The position numbers and the translations under genes were made by a program. Shown here piece after piece: positions 42,248-50,270 of a stretch of DNA of 64,000 nt (position 1 is its first letter; every line of letters begins with the position of its first letter). Source of the DNA: Vibrio hangzhouensis (GTDB taxonomy: Bacteria; Pseudomonadota; Gammaproteobacteria; Enterobacterales; Vibrionaceae); NCBI RefSeq assembly GCF_900107935.1, contig NZ_FNVG01000002.1, positions 310,001 to 374,000 on the forward strand. Direction: 5' to 3'. The notes beneath the pieces were generated by a model, which did no database searches, was not told where the DNA came from, and saw only the letters and a list, made by a program, of their open reading frames with translations.

Positions 42248-42876
42248 GCTATTTCCCGTCCTAGTTGATTCAAATATTGTTTCATAAACGCCACTCGCTG
42301 CTGTGCCTCCTGCTTCCCTGCCTCCGTCTGCATGGTATCGGCTATGGAAAACAACTTTGTATAAAAATGATCCAGCGTGAACTGAGAGTCGTCAGGTTCT
42401 CGATACACACAGAATGGGTCACACTCTGCATATAACTGACGATCTAAACTGGTTGCCACCTGTATACAACGAGTGACCCCTATCGCCCCCAAAGCATCCA
42501 ACCGATCGGCATCTTGCACGATTTTCGCTTCCAGAGTCTCAGGCGTGACATTGGCAGAATAACTGTGGGCAACGATCGCATGATGTATCGCTTGCAGATG
42601 CTCAGATGGATAATTTACCTTGGTCAGGAATTGACACGCTTTCTCTGCGGCAATGTGTGAACTACTTGAACGCTCTGGATGACTTTTGGGAAAGGTAAAG
42701 CAGTCATGCAAATATGCAGCAGGCATCACGACCGCCAAATTGGCGCACTCATCCAATGCCAATGCTTCTGCACACTTTACCACTCGCACAACGTGGTTAA
42801 GATCGTGTGCGGCGTCGGTTTTCATTTCCTGTTGGATAAAATTAAGGAATGAGGGAGTCCATTGCGTATCAAACAC
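42244..42876 (-). CDS. HD-domain phosphohydrolase
   Basis: The 210-residue cytosolic protein has the HD metal motifs spaced as in YedJ-like phosphohydrolases: AHDLNHVVRVVKCAEAL, the HD pair in AAYLHDCFTFPKS, a third His in HHAIVAHSY and the final Asp in KIVQDADRLDALGAIG. It would hydrolyse a phosphate ester, perhaps a nucleotide. It overlaps the PhzF start region by 8 bp and the GNAT start by 4 bp, so the three are translated together. Confidence 0.8.
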   Translation of the reverse strand: MFDTQWTPSFLNFIQQEMKTDAAHDLNHVVRVVKCAEALALDECANLAVVMPAAYLHDCFTFPKSHPERSSSSHIAAEKACQFLTKVNYPSEHLQAIHHAIVAHSYSANVTPETLEAKIVQDADRLDALGAIGVTRCIQVATSLDRQLYAECDPFCVYREPDDSQFTLDHFYTKLFSIADTMQTEAGKQEAQQRVAFMKQYLNQLGREIA

Positions 42877-43669
42877 TGATGGTACCTTTTATCAGCGTGA
42901 CGGCCTGACCACACAATTCAATTCTGTCTTGCTTTAACATCATACCGACATAACCGCCCCGCTCTGAATCCTGATAACCCACAAGCGAACACTTACCTAA
43001 TTTCTCGGCCCAATAAGGTGCCAAGGCACAGTAAGCAGAGCCCGTCACCGGATCCTCGTTTACCCCAACCCAAGGTGCGAAATAGCGAACAATAAAATCG
43101 ACGTCGCTTCGGTCAGAACGTGCGGTCAACGCCATGGCTCGACCATCACATTGAATCAAAGCATGAAAGTTTGGAGTCAGGTGATGCAAGCGCTCCTCAC
43201 TTTTTACCACCAGCAGATCTTTTCCCCCTTCAAACTCCCCCCAATAGTCGATGTCGTCTTCTTTCAACCCAAGGGCAGCGAGTATTTCCTTCGACTTGCG
43301 TGCGCTCTCGTTGGCTGGGTAAAGAGGAAAGTCCAATGAAATGCGTTCACCAACTTTGGTCGCGTGAAGCTCACCCGACAAAGTATGAAAACGGCACTGG
43401 CCATCGGCATCCAGCAATCCCATTTCATCCATCACTTTGACGGTTGCCAGAGTACCGTGCCCACAGAGCGCCACTTCAACCTGCGGGGTAAACCAACGAA
43501 GTCGGTTATCAGTAAGGGACAAAAATGCGGTTTCGGAAATCGCCATTTCCTTGGCAATCGAAAGCATTAATGAAGCGGGTAACGGATCTTGAGTAATGCA
43601 GACTCCAGCCGGGTTCCCCTTGAACGGCTCGCTGGTGAATGCATTAACCTGATAAATATCTAACTGCAT
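42869..43669 (-). CDS. PhzF-family epimerase/isomerase
   Basis: This 266-residue protein has the PhzF/DapF-like duplicated hot-dog-like fold. N-terminal motifs are QVNAFTSEPFKGNPAGVCIT and the conserved Glu in AKEMAISETAFL; ALCGHGTLAT and the late DPVTGSAYCALAPYW block are family hallmarks. Members isomerise small metabolites; the link to phenazine is only by name. First gene of the operon, AAGGAG just upstream of the ATG. Confidence 0.85.
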   Translation of the reverse strand: MQLDIYQVNAFTSEPFKGNPAGVCITQDPLPASLMLSIAKEMAISETAFLSLTDNRLRWFTPQVEVALCGHGTLATVKVMDEMGLLDADGQCRFHTLSGELHATKVGERISLDFPLYPANESARKSKEILAALGLKEDDIDYWGEFEGGKDLLVVKSEERLHHLTPNFHALIQCDGRAMALTARSDRSDVDFIVRYFAPWVGVNEDPVTGSAYCALAPYWAEKLGKCSLVGYQDSERGGYVGMMLKQDRIELCGQAVTLIKGTISV

Positions 43670-43808
43670 GACAACTCCTTGTAATCCGCTACTACTTTAA
43701 AGGATAGATAATGTCAGCGCGAGTACAGTTTAAATTCTGTGGATGATGATCTCGTATCTCTGTTTATCGTACAGGTTCTCAACTATAAGAATTTATTGGA
43801 CATTGTGT

Positions 43809-43961
43809 ATGCATCAGAAGCGACACTTACCCCAAAAACACTGCCCTGTCTGTCAGAGACCTTTCACTTGGCGCAAGAAGTGGCGCCACAACTGGAATGA
43901 GGTTGTCTATTGCTCTAAACGTTGTGCATCCAGAAGGTCGCCGGCCTCTACCAGTCAATAA
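43809..43961 (+). CDS. DUF2256 small zinc-binding protein
   Basis: The 50-residue product is [20 protein letters not shown] followed by [14 protein letters not shown]. The CxxC and CxxxC-like cysteine pairs could hold one zinc, as in DUF2256. The start at 43809 is chosen because family members begin just before this region. The family is often found beside photolyase and cryptochrome genes, as here; its 3' end overlaps the 3' end of the convergent SDR gene by 14 bp. Confidence 0.7.
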   Translation: MHQKRHLPQKHCPVCQRPFTWRKKWRHNWNEVVYCSKRCASRRSPASTSQ

Positions 43962-44673
43962 CCGAACGGTCGTAGGCTAGAAAGTGCCCATTGTCTTCGG
44001 GGGTGAGGGATTGAATCACCTCAAACAACAGTCTGGCGGTTTTTGAAGGAGAGAAGAGTTGTTCACAAGGAACATTGGTCTGGAACGGTTGAGATAACGT
44101 CGTGTCCGTTGTCCCTGGGTGTAATGCCACAGTACACGATCGCGGCATCAGCCGCCCCCACTCTATGCTGATGTTTTTAAGCGCCATATTCAGTGCTGCT
44201 TTGGAGCAACGATAGCTGTACCACCCACCGAGTTGATTATCACCGATGCTGCCCACCCTGGCAGAAAGTGTGACAAAACGAGGTGCAGCAGAATTCCTGA
44301 GCGTTGATTGAAAATATTTAGCCAACAACAGTGTTGGTATTGTATTAAGTTGGATACTGTTCAAAACATTGCTCGCATCCACTGACCTCAGACTTTTTTC
44401 GGGTGTGTTGCTACCGAGATCAAGCGCACCAACGCAGTTTATCACCCAATCTACTCCGCCGTATTTAGCATCAATAAGCTGCAATAAAAGGCAATAATCC
44501 TGCTCTCTGGTTACATCCATCTTGACCCATTCCAGTCTGGGGTGAATCATGGGCACAGTCTCTCGATGATAGGTGGCAATGATGCTGGCCACGCTGTGGT
44601 CTAGGATATGACGGCAAAGTGCAGCACCAATGCCACCACTGCCTCCCACCAGAACTATCGTTGTTGGTGCCAT
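43948..44673 (-). CDS. SDR-family oxidoreductase in the photolyase operon
   Basis: The product has 241 residues with cofactor motif [28 protein letters not shown] replaces the usual NNAG, and [14 protein letters not shown] carries the catalytic Tyr and Lys. It belongs to the CsgA/C-factor-like group of SDRs. It begins 7 bp after the FeS photolyase gene, so it is the third gene of that operon. A role in supplying or recycling a cofactor is only a guess. Confidence 0.78.
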   Translation of the reverse strand: MAPTTIVLVGGSGGIGAALCRHILDHSVASIIATYHRETVPMIHPRLEWVKMDVTREQDYCLLLQLIDAKYGGVDWVINCVGALDLGSNTPEKSLRSVDASNVLNSIQLNTIPTLLLAKYFQSTLRNSAAPRFVTLSARVGSIGDNQLGGWYSYRCSKAALNMALKNISIEWGRLMPRSCTVALHPGTTDTTLSQPFQTNVPCEQLFSPSKTARLLFEVIQSLTPEDNGHFLAYDRSVIDW

Positions 44674-44680
44674 GGTCGCC

Positions 44681-46231
44681 TCACAACTGGTTTATTCTTG
44701 CCAGATTCATTTCAGCGGTAGCCAGATGCTCGTCTTGTACATCGGGTGCCATTCGATCCCAGGTTCGGTATATCATGGCCGTTCGTGGGTTGTTCACCAA
44801 TCGCTCTCGATGTTGGTGCATAAAGCGCCAGTAGAATCCATTGAAGGGGCAAGCTTGCTTACCAGCGCGCTCTTTGACATTGTAAAAGCAACCGCTGCAG
44901 TAATCGCTCATTTTGTTAATGTAACCACCACTGGAACCATAAGGTTTAGTCGCAATCAAACCGCCATCGGCGTAAAGTGCCATGCCCCGCGTATTGGGCA
45001 GCTCAACCCACTCAATCGCATCGATATAGATCCCCAGATACCATCGTTCTACCTGGTCCGGATCCAACCCTGTCAACAATGCAAAGTTTCCCGTCACCAT
45101 TAACCTTTGAATATGATGCGCGTAAGCAAACTCCAATGACTGTGTTATCGCCAGTTTCATGCAACGCATTTGGGTCTTACCCGTCCAGTAAAATTCCGGG
45201 ACAGCCCTGCTCGCATCAAGACGGTTAAGCTCTTTATATTCCGGCATGTTGCTCCAGTACATACCCCTTACATATTCCCGCCATCCTAAAATTTGTCTGA
45301 CGAACCCCTCAATTTGAGCCAGTGATATCTCCCCTTTCGAGTTCGCGTAACTGTCGATAGCGGCATACAACACCTCTAATGGGCTCAACATCTTGCAATT
45401 GAGCGAAAAAGACAACCTACTGTGATATAGGCTCCACATACTCTGATGTTGGTCTGTCATTGCATCCTGAAAACGACCGAACAAAGGCAGGCAAACCTGG
45501 CAGAAGTGAGCAAGTAATGTCAGCGATTGAGCCCTGCTTGTGGGCCAGAGCAAGTGAGGGCCAATAGTGCCAATCGATGGGATGCCATGTGCGTTGAGAC
45601 GTTCCAATACTCGCTCGGTGGGATTGGCGAACAACAGCGGCGAAGGTAGCTGTGCAATATCTTCTTTCTTGAGTTTCTTGCGATTGTCGGCATCATAACT
45701 CCACTTCCCTCCCAAGGGTTTGACTTCATTCTCCATTAACATGCCGTGCTTTTTGCGCATTTTGCGGTAGAAGTGATCCATCACTATCGCTTTTCTCGGC
45801 GGGAAATGGTGCTCAATTTCATCATAAGGCAACAGAAAGTGTTCCGTTTCTGCCATGGAGACGCAGACCCCAACCAAGTCTAGCGCCTGCAGTTGTACCA
45901 CCAGGCGAAACTCGTCCGGACGCTGAAATTCGAAATGTGTCACCCCATACTGCTGACACAAAGCTCTAAGCAGTTCAGTCAGTGATGTGTAATTTTGGGT
46001 ATCGTCGAGAGTAAGGAGAAGCACCTCATGGCCTTGTTGCCGAAGCGTCTTGGCAAAGCTCTCCATCGCCAGAAAAAAAGCCACTAGCTTTTGAACGTGA
46101 TGGGTAACATATTCAGACTCCTGCTTTAATTCGGCAATCACATACAGGGTGTCGTCATTACTTACAGTAAACCACGAATGTTGTTCATTCAGCTGGTCAC
46201 CCAAAATGAGTCGAAGTCGGCGGTATCCCAT
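44681..46231 (-). CDS. FeS-type bacterial photolyase/cryptochrome (PhrB/CryB group)
   Basis: This 516-residue protein starts LRLILGDQLNEQHSWF, the Rossmann-like opening of the prokaryotic (6-4) photolyase and cryptochrome group. The C-terminal iron-sulfur ligands appear as Cys-x2-Cys in SDYCSGCFYN and a later Cys in GKQACPFNGFYW. The remaining Cys may be the one in MRCMKLAIT. FAD-binding regions lie between (GWREYVRGMYWSNMPEY, MVTGNFALLTGLDPDQVERW). It repairs UV photoproducts or senses light. It lies between the DASH and SDR genes with 9- and 7-bp gaps. Confidence 0.85.
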   Translation of the reverse strand: MGYRRLRLILGDQLNEQHSWFTVSNDDTLYVIAELKQESEYVTHHVQKLVAFFLAMESFAKTLRQQGHEVLLLTLDDTQNYTSLTELLRALCQQYGVTHFEFQRPDEFRLVVQLQALDLVGVCVSMAETEHFLLPYDEIEHHFPPRKAIVMDHFYRKMRKKHGMLMENEVKPLGGKWSYDADNRKKLKKEDIAQLPSPLLFANPTERVLERLNAHGIPSIGTIGPHLLWPTSRAQSLTLLAHFCQVCLPLFGRFQDAMTDQHQSMWSLYHSRLSFSLNCKMLSPLEVLYAAIDSYANSKGEISLAQIEGFVRQILGWREYVRGMYWSNMPEYKELNRLDASRAVPEFYWTGKTQMRCMKLAITQSLEFAYAHHIQRLMVTGNFALLTGLDPDQVERWYLGIYIDAIEWVELPNTRGMALYADGGLIATKPYGSSGGYINKMSDYCSGCFYNVKERAGKQACPFNGFYWRFMHQHRERLVNNPRTAMIYRTWDRMAPDVQDEHLATAEMNLARINQL

Positions 46232-46240
46232 TTCTGTCTC

Positions 46241-47578
46241 CTAATCCTGAATTGGCCAATCCACCATATCCACAGTGTCCAACGACGCTGAGTCGGCGTT
46301 TCCCTTCCATTTACGAACAAAAATACCCTCAGGATCATAGAGTTGGGTCTGCTTACTAAGATCAAACTGACGATGCCCTCTGGGATCAGCACCAACTCCC
46401 GCCAGGTACTGCCAGTTGCCCCAATTGGAGCCGACATCATAATCAATCAACATATGCTGGAAGTAGCATGCACCAAAACGCCAGTCGAGACCGAGTTCAT
46501 GCACAAAACAACTTGCGACAAGTTGTCGTCCACGATTGGACATATAGCCCGTGCGCTTCAATTGGTTCATGCACGCATTAACGACCGGATAGGGCGTCTT
46601 CCCCTCGACCCATTGGCGAAATCGAGAGGCGTAGAAGGTCGTCAACGGTGGTGTATCTTTGATCCCTTTGAAAGCAAACAATCGGGCTCCGTATTTGCAG
46701 CCGTACCAATAAAAGTATTCCCGCCACAGTAACTCGAACAGAATCCAGTAGGTCGACTCGTTGGCACCGTTTTTACGTTCAAATTTACGCAACTGTTGGA
46801 CAATGGTTTTCGGCGATACATTTCCGTTGGCAAGCCACAGTGAAAACTTGGTTGAAGCTGTCCAGTCGTCCAGTCGGTTGCGCGTCAATTTGTAACTCAG
46901 TGCGGCATCGGTGGCAAAGTAATGGCGAACATGACGAAGTCCTGCCAGTTCCCCCCCTCGAATCCCCTCAAGGGCAAGAGTCGACTCAGCGGTCCCATAG
47001 GCCAGAGGAAGCGCGTCGCGGGTGTTCATTGGCGGCGGCAGTTGGGTTGTTGTTTCCGCTACGGAAGGGATGTCGACCTTCTCCATTTTCTTTCTAAAAC
47101 CAGAGAAGCTCGACGGCAGTGCGTTAACGAGGAAAGGTAAATCATCACGTTGAAACAAAGTACCGTTGTTGCAACGATGTAAGTGCAGGCGTGGGTGCTT
47201 TACCTGCGTTTGCCTGACGACATATTCTACGTACCAACTGGAACTGAAACTGATGTACAGGTCCGTCGCCGCGTAATAGTTGACCATCTCAGACAAGGCA
47301 TTCACCGCTTCATCTATGCTGTTGACCGAGACTTGGTGTAATGTCTGGCCGAGTTGCCAAAGTGACTGGTTCAGTTCTCCCACAGCCTGCATTCTGAACT
47401 CTTGCCTGGCATCATCATCAATTTCTATCGGTAAGAATCGGCGATCAAATAATGTTTTTAGCTCTGCAAAATAAAAACAATGAAGAGCTTCCATCTCGAC
47501 ACTGGCGCAACGCAATAATGCGTTGTCGTGTAGACGCAAATCATTGTAAAACCAATACAACCCTCTTTTCACCGACAT
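46241..47578 (-). CDS. DASH-family cryptochrome
   Basis: The product has 445 residues. The photolyase alpha/beta start is GLYWFYNDLRLHDNALLRCA. FAD-binding motifs of the photolyase family include WILFELLWREYFYWYGCKYG, YPVVNACMNQLKRTGYMSNR, GRQLVASCFVHELGLDWRFG and DYDVGSNWGNWQYLAGVGAD. The YLAGVGAD-PRG stretch with the following LSKQTQLYDPEGIFVRKW is typical of DASH. DASH proteins repair UV lesions mainly in single-stranded DNA. First gene of the DASH, FeS photolyase and SDR operon, divergent from nqrB. Confidence 0.88.
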   Translation of the reverse strand: MSVKRGLYWFYNDLRLHDNALLRCASVEMEALHCFYFAELKTLFDRRFLPIEIDDDARQEFRMQAVGELNQSLWQLGQTLHQVSVNSIDEAVNALSEMVNYYAATDLYISFSSSWYVEYVVRQTQVKHPRLHLHRCNNGTLFQRDDLPFLVNALPSSFSGFRKKMEKVDIPSVAETTTQLPPPMNTRDALPLAYGTAESTLALEGIRGGELAGLRHVRHYFATDAALSYKLTRNRLDDWTASTKFSLWLANGNVSPKTIVQQLRKFERKNGANESTYWILFELLWREYFYWYGCKYGARLFAFKGIKDTPPLTTFYASRFRQWVEGKTPYPVVNACMNQLKRTGYMSNRGRQLVASCFVHELGLDWRFGACYFQHMLIDYDVGSNWGNWQYLAGVGADPRGHRQFDLSKQTQLYDPEGIFVRKWKGNADSASLDTVDMVDWPIQD

Positions 47579-47708
47579 GATTTCTCCACTCTTCTGTGCG
47601 CGGCCACATAATTAATACGCAGTTCATACTTCAATAGCTTAGTCAAAGAGTGGTCATTCTGAGAGCCCGCCTCGTAGGAAAAGAGTCAGCTAAAAAGAGG
47701 GTCACAAT

Positions 47709-48950
47709 ATGTCGCTCAAAAAGAATCTGGATAAACTGGCTCCCCATTTTGAAGCAGGGGGCAAATATCAAACTTTCTATCCGCTATACGAAGCGGTGGC
47801 CACGCTGTTTTACACGCCCGGCCATGTAACTCATGGACGCACTCACATTAGAGACAGTATCGACTTAAAGCGCATCATGATTATGGTTTGGCTCGCCGTG
47901 TTTCCAGCGATGTTTTGGGGGATGTACAATATTGGTAATCAAGCCACATTGGCACTCATGGCCAATTATTCTATTCCGGAAGTCACGCAACTCATGAACG
48001 ACAACTGGCGTTTGGCTCTGGCATTTTCCGGTCTGAATGACTTAAATAGCGCCACTTGGCTCAGCAAGATGCTTTATGGTGCTTGCTACTTCCTTCCAGT
48101 GTACGTCACGGTGTTCGTTGTTGGTGGGTTCTGGGAGGTCCTGTTTTCCATTGTTCGCAAACACGAAGTTAACGAGGGCTTTTTCGTCAGCTCAATTCTG
48201 TTTTCGCTGATTCTCCCTCCAACCATTCCGTTATGGCAGGCCGCATTGGGCATTACCTTTGGCATTGTGGTGGCTAAGGAAGTGTTTGGCGGGACAGGCC
48301 GTAATTTTCTTAACCCCGCTCTGGCTGGCCGGGCCTTCCTCTATTTCGCCTATCCAGCGCATATGTCCGGCGGAGCCGTTTGGGTGGCCGCGGATGGCTA
48401 CTCCGGTGCGACCCCGCTTAGCCAATGGTATGAAGGCGGCATCAGCAATTTAGTCAGTAATACGACCGGCGAGACCATTACTTGGGGGGATGCTTTTTTA
48501 GGTAATATCCCTGGTTCCATGGGTGAGGTCTCCACCCTGCTCATTGCACTAGCGGGCATCTTTCTGATCGCCATCGGCATCGCCTCATGGCGTATTGTTG
48601 TAGGTGTTTTGCTCGGACTCACTTTCGCCGCGACACTGTTTAATCTTATTGGCTCTGACAGTAATCCGATGTTCTCCATGCCTGTCTGGTGGCATTTTGT
48701 CATTGGCGGCGTCGCTTTTGGTACCTTCTTTATGGCTACCGACCCGGTATCAGCAGCTTTCACAGATACCGGAAAATGGGCTTACGGGATTCTAATTGGC
48801 TTAATGACGATTGGCATTCGAGTCCTCAACCCCGCCTATCCGGAAGGCATCATGCTGGCCATTCTGTTTGCTAATTTGTTTGCACCGCTTTTTGACCATA
48901 TCGTTAAAGAATCGATGGTTAAGCGAAGAGGGCGCCGAATAGTGAAATAA
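47709..48950 (+). CDS. nqrB: Orphan Na+-translocating NADH:quinone reductase subunit B
   Basis: The product has 413 residues, the usual NqrB length. It has the amphipathic opening [38 protein letters not shown], and the covalent-FMN threonine motif [12 protein letters not shown]. The pattern of about ten transmembrane helices is kept ([40 protein letters not shown]). NqrB normally sits in the six-gene nqrA-F operon; none of the others nor apbE is in this window. The divergent regions ([16 protein letters not shown]) differ from recalled Vibrio NqrB. It may be a standby subunit, a hybrid-complex subunit, or recently repurposed. Confidence 0.88.
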   Translation: MSLKKNLDKLAPHFEAGGKYQTFYPLYEAVATLFYTPGHVTHGRTHIRDSIDLKRIMIMVWLAVFPAMFWGMYNIGNQATLALMANYSIPEVTQLMNDNWRLALAFSGLNDLNSATWLSKMLYGACYFLPVYVTVFVVGGFWEVLFSIVRKHEVNEGFFVSSILFSLILPPTIPLWQAALGITFGIVVAKEVFGGTGRNFLNPALAGRAFLYFAYPAHMSGGAVWVAADGYSGATPLSQWYEGGISNLVSNTTGETITWGDAFLGNIPGSMGEVSTLLIALAGIFLIAIGIASWRIVVGVLLGLTFAATLFNLIGSDSNPMFSMPVWWHFVIGGVAFGTFFMATDPVSAAFTDTGKWAYGILIGLMTIGIRVLNPAYPEGIMLAILFANLFAPLFDHIVKESMVKRRGRRIVK

Positions 48951-49179
48951 AGTAGTGAAACATAATTCATATAATAGTCATATGGTTTTATAAAGTGCGA
49001 TAATTTTGAAGCAGAATCACTATTTATTTTGAGTGTATTTTCAAAATCTGAACTTTCGAAAGTGACAAACTACTGAACTCGTTGGATAATTGTAGTTATT
49101 AATAACAGACCAGAAGAGTCTGCATAACTACAAGCTCTACCCAAGAAAATCAGAATGAGCCAAGGACAATAGTGAGATC

Positions 49180-50202
49180 ATGAAGAGAAGCGATTTTCAA
49201 AAATCGGCGGCAAACTTAAAAAAAGCAGTGCCCTTGATGGTGAAGCATCATGTACCCGCGACTCCGGCCAACTACGCCTTGTGGTACACCTATGTTGATC
49301 AAACTATTCCAGAGTTGAATGCCGAAGTTGATGCGATATTAAAAGACTTCGACATTTTGCCTCCCGTCAATATTAACACCCTGTACCGCAACCACATTGC
49401 GGGCAAGGCTGAAGTAAGCTTGCACGAACTAAAACACAATATGGAAGCCCTCGTTACCGAAGTTTCCAGCTCTATGACCGATGCCATATCGGACACCTCT
49501 CAATTTTCAAAAGTACTCGAACAGAGCTTTGATGGACTGTCGTCCAGCCTGGGTTCCGAACGCAACCCAACCCTTGACGATGTAATGCCAATGATCAAAC
49601 GACTTGTCGATGAAGCGAGTGACATCCGCCACTCCACCGACTTCATCCACGGTCAGCTGCAAAATGCCAGCGACGAAATCACCCGACTGAAAGCGCAACT
49701 TGCCAAAGTGCAATGCAATGCCATGTTTGATAGCCTGACATCGCTCTATAATCGAGGCGCCTTTGATGCCGACATGACAATGTTCTGTGACGCCAAGCAG
49801 CCAATGAGTTTAATCCTGCTTGATATCGATCACTTTAAGAAATTCAATGATGAGCTGGGACACCTGTTTGGTGACACCATACTCAAAGGCATTTCACAGC
49901 GATTAAAACAAGCGTGCCGCGGAGGCATTACCGCCTACCGATTCGGTGGTGAAGAGTTTGCACTGATTGTTCCAAACAAGTCCCTACGAGTGGCGCGACA
50001 AATGGCCGATGCACTGCGTCTGACCATAGAGAAAATGACCATTAAGGATCGTAAAAACGGCACAACGGTAGGCAACATCACCGCGTCGTTCGGTGTCGCA
50101 GAGTTTGTCACCGGTGATTCCTATACTTCTCTGGTCGATCGCGCAGACCAACAGTTGTATGACGCGAAACGAAGTGGTCGTAACCGCGTAATGCCATTCT
50201 AA
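49180..50202 (+). CDS. Diguanylate cyclase (GGDEF)
   Basis: The 340-residue cytosolic protein has an N-terminal helical region of about 170 residues with a coiled-coil like segment. A GGDEF domain follows: FDSLTSLYNRGAFD, LILLDIDHFKKFNDELGH and the active motif YRFGGEEFALI. The expected inhibitory RxxD site 5 residues before GGEEF is absent (RGGI stands there), so product feedback is unlikely. It makes cyclic di-GMP in response to an unknown partner of the N-terminal part. Monocistronic. Confidence 0.85.
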   Translation: MKRSDFQKSAANLKKAVPLMVKHHVPATPANYALWYTYVDQTIPELNAEVDAILKDFDILPPVNINTLYRNHIAGKAEVSLHELKHNMEALVTEVSSSMTDAISDTSQFSKVLEQSFDGLSSSLGSERNPTLDDVMPMIKRLVDEASDIRHSTDFIHGQLQNASDEITRLKAQLAKVQCNAMFDSLTSLYNRGAFDADMTMFCDAKQPMSLILLDIDHFKKFNDELGHLFGDTILKGISQRLKQACRGGITAYRFGGEEFALIVPNKSLRVARQMADALRLTIEKMTIKDRKNGTTVGNITASFGVAEFVTGDSYTSLVDRADQQLYDAKRSGRNRVMPF

Positions 50203-50230
50203 CTTATACCGTTGAGCTTCTATCTCTGAA

Positions 50231-50265
50231 AGCTGCAGGATTAAACTTGCAGCTACTGTCTTTTT
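50231..50265 (+). terminator. Hairpin after the diguanylate cyclase gene
   Basis: AGCTGCA and TGCAGCT pair around a 10-base loop, followed by ACTGTCTTTTT. The T run is offset, so it is a moderate terminator; it also stands just before the convergent HD-GYP gene. Confidence 0.5.
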
Positions 50266-50270
50266 GAACT

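Noticed and set aside
44630..45103. Plus-strand 157-residue ORF opposite the photolyase gene
   Set aside because: Opposite-strand shadow of a well-supported photolyase gene.
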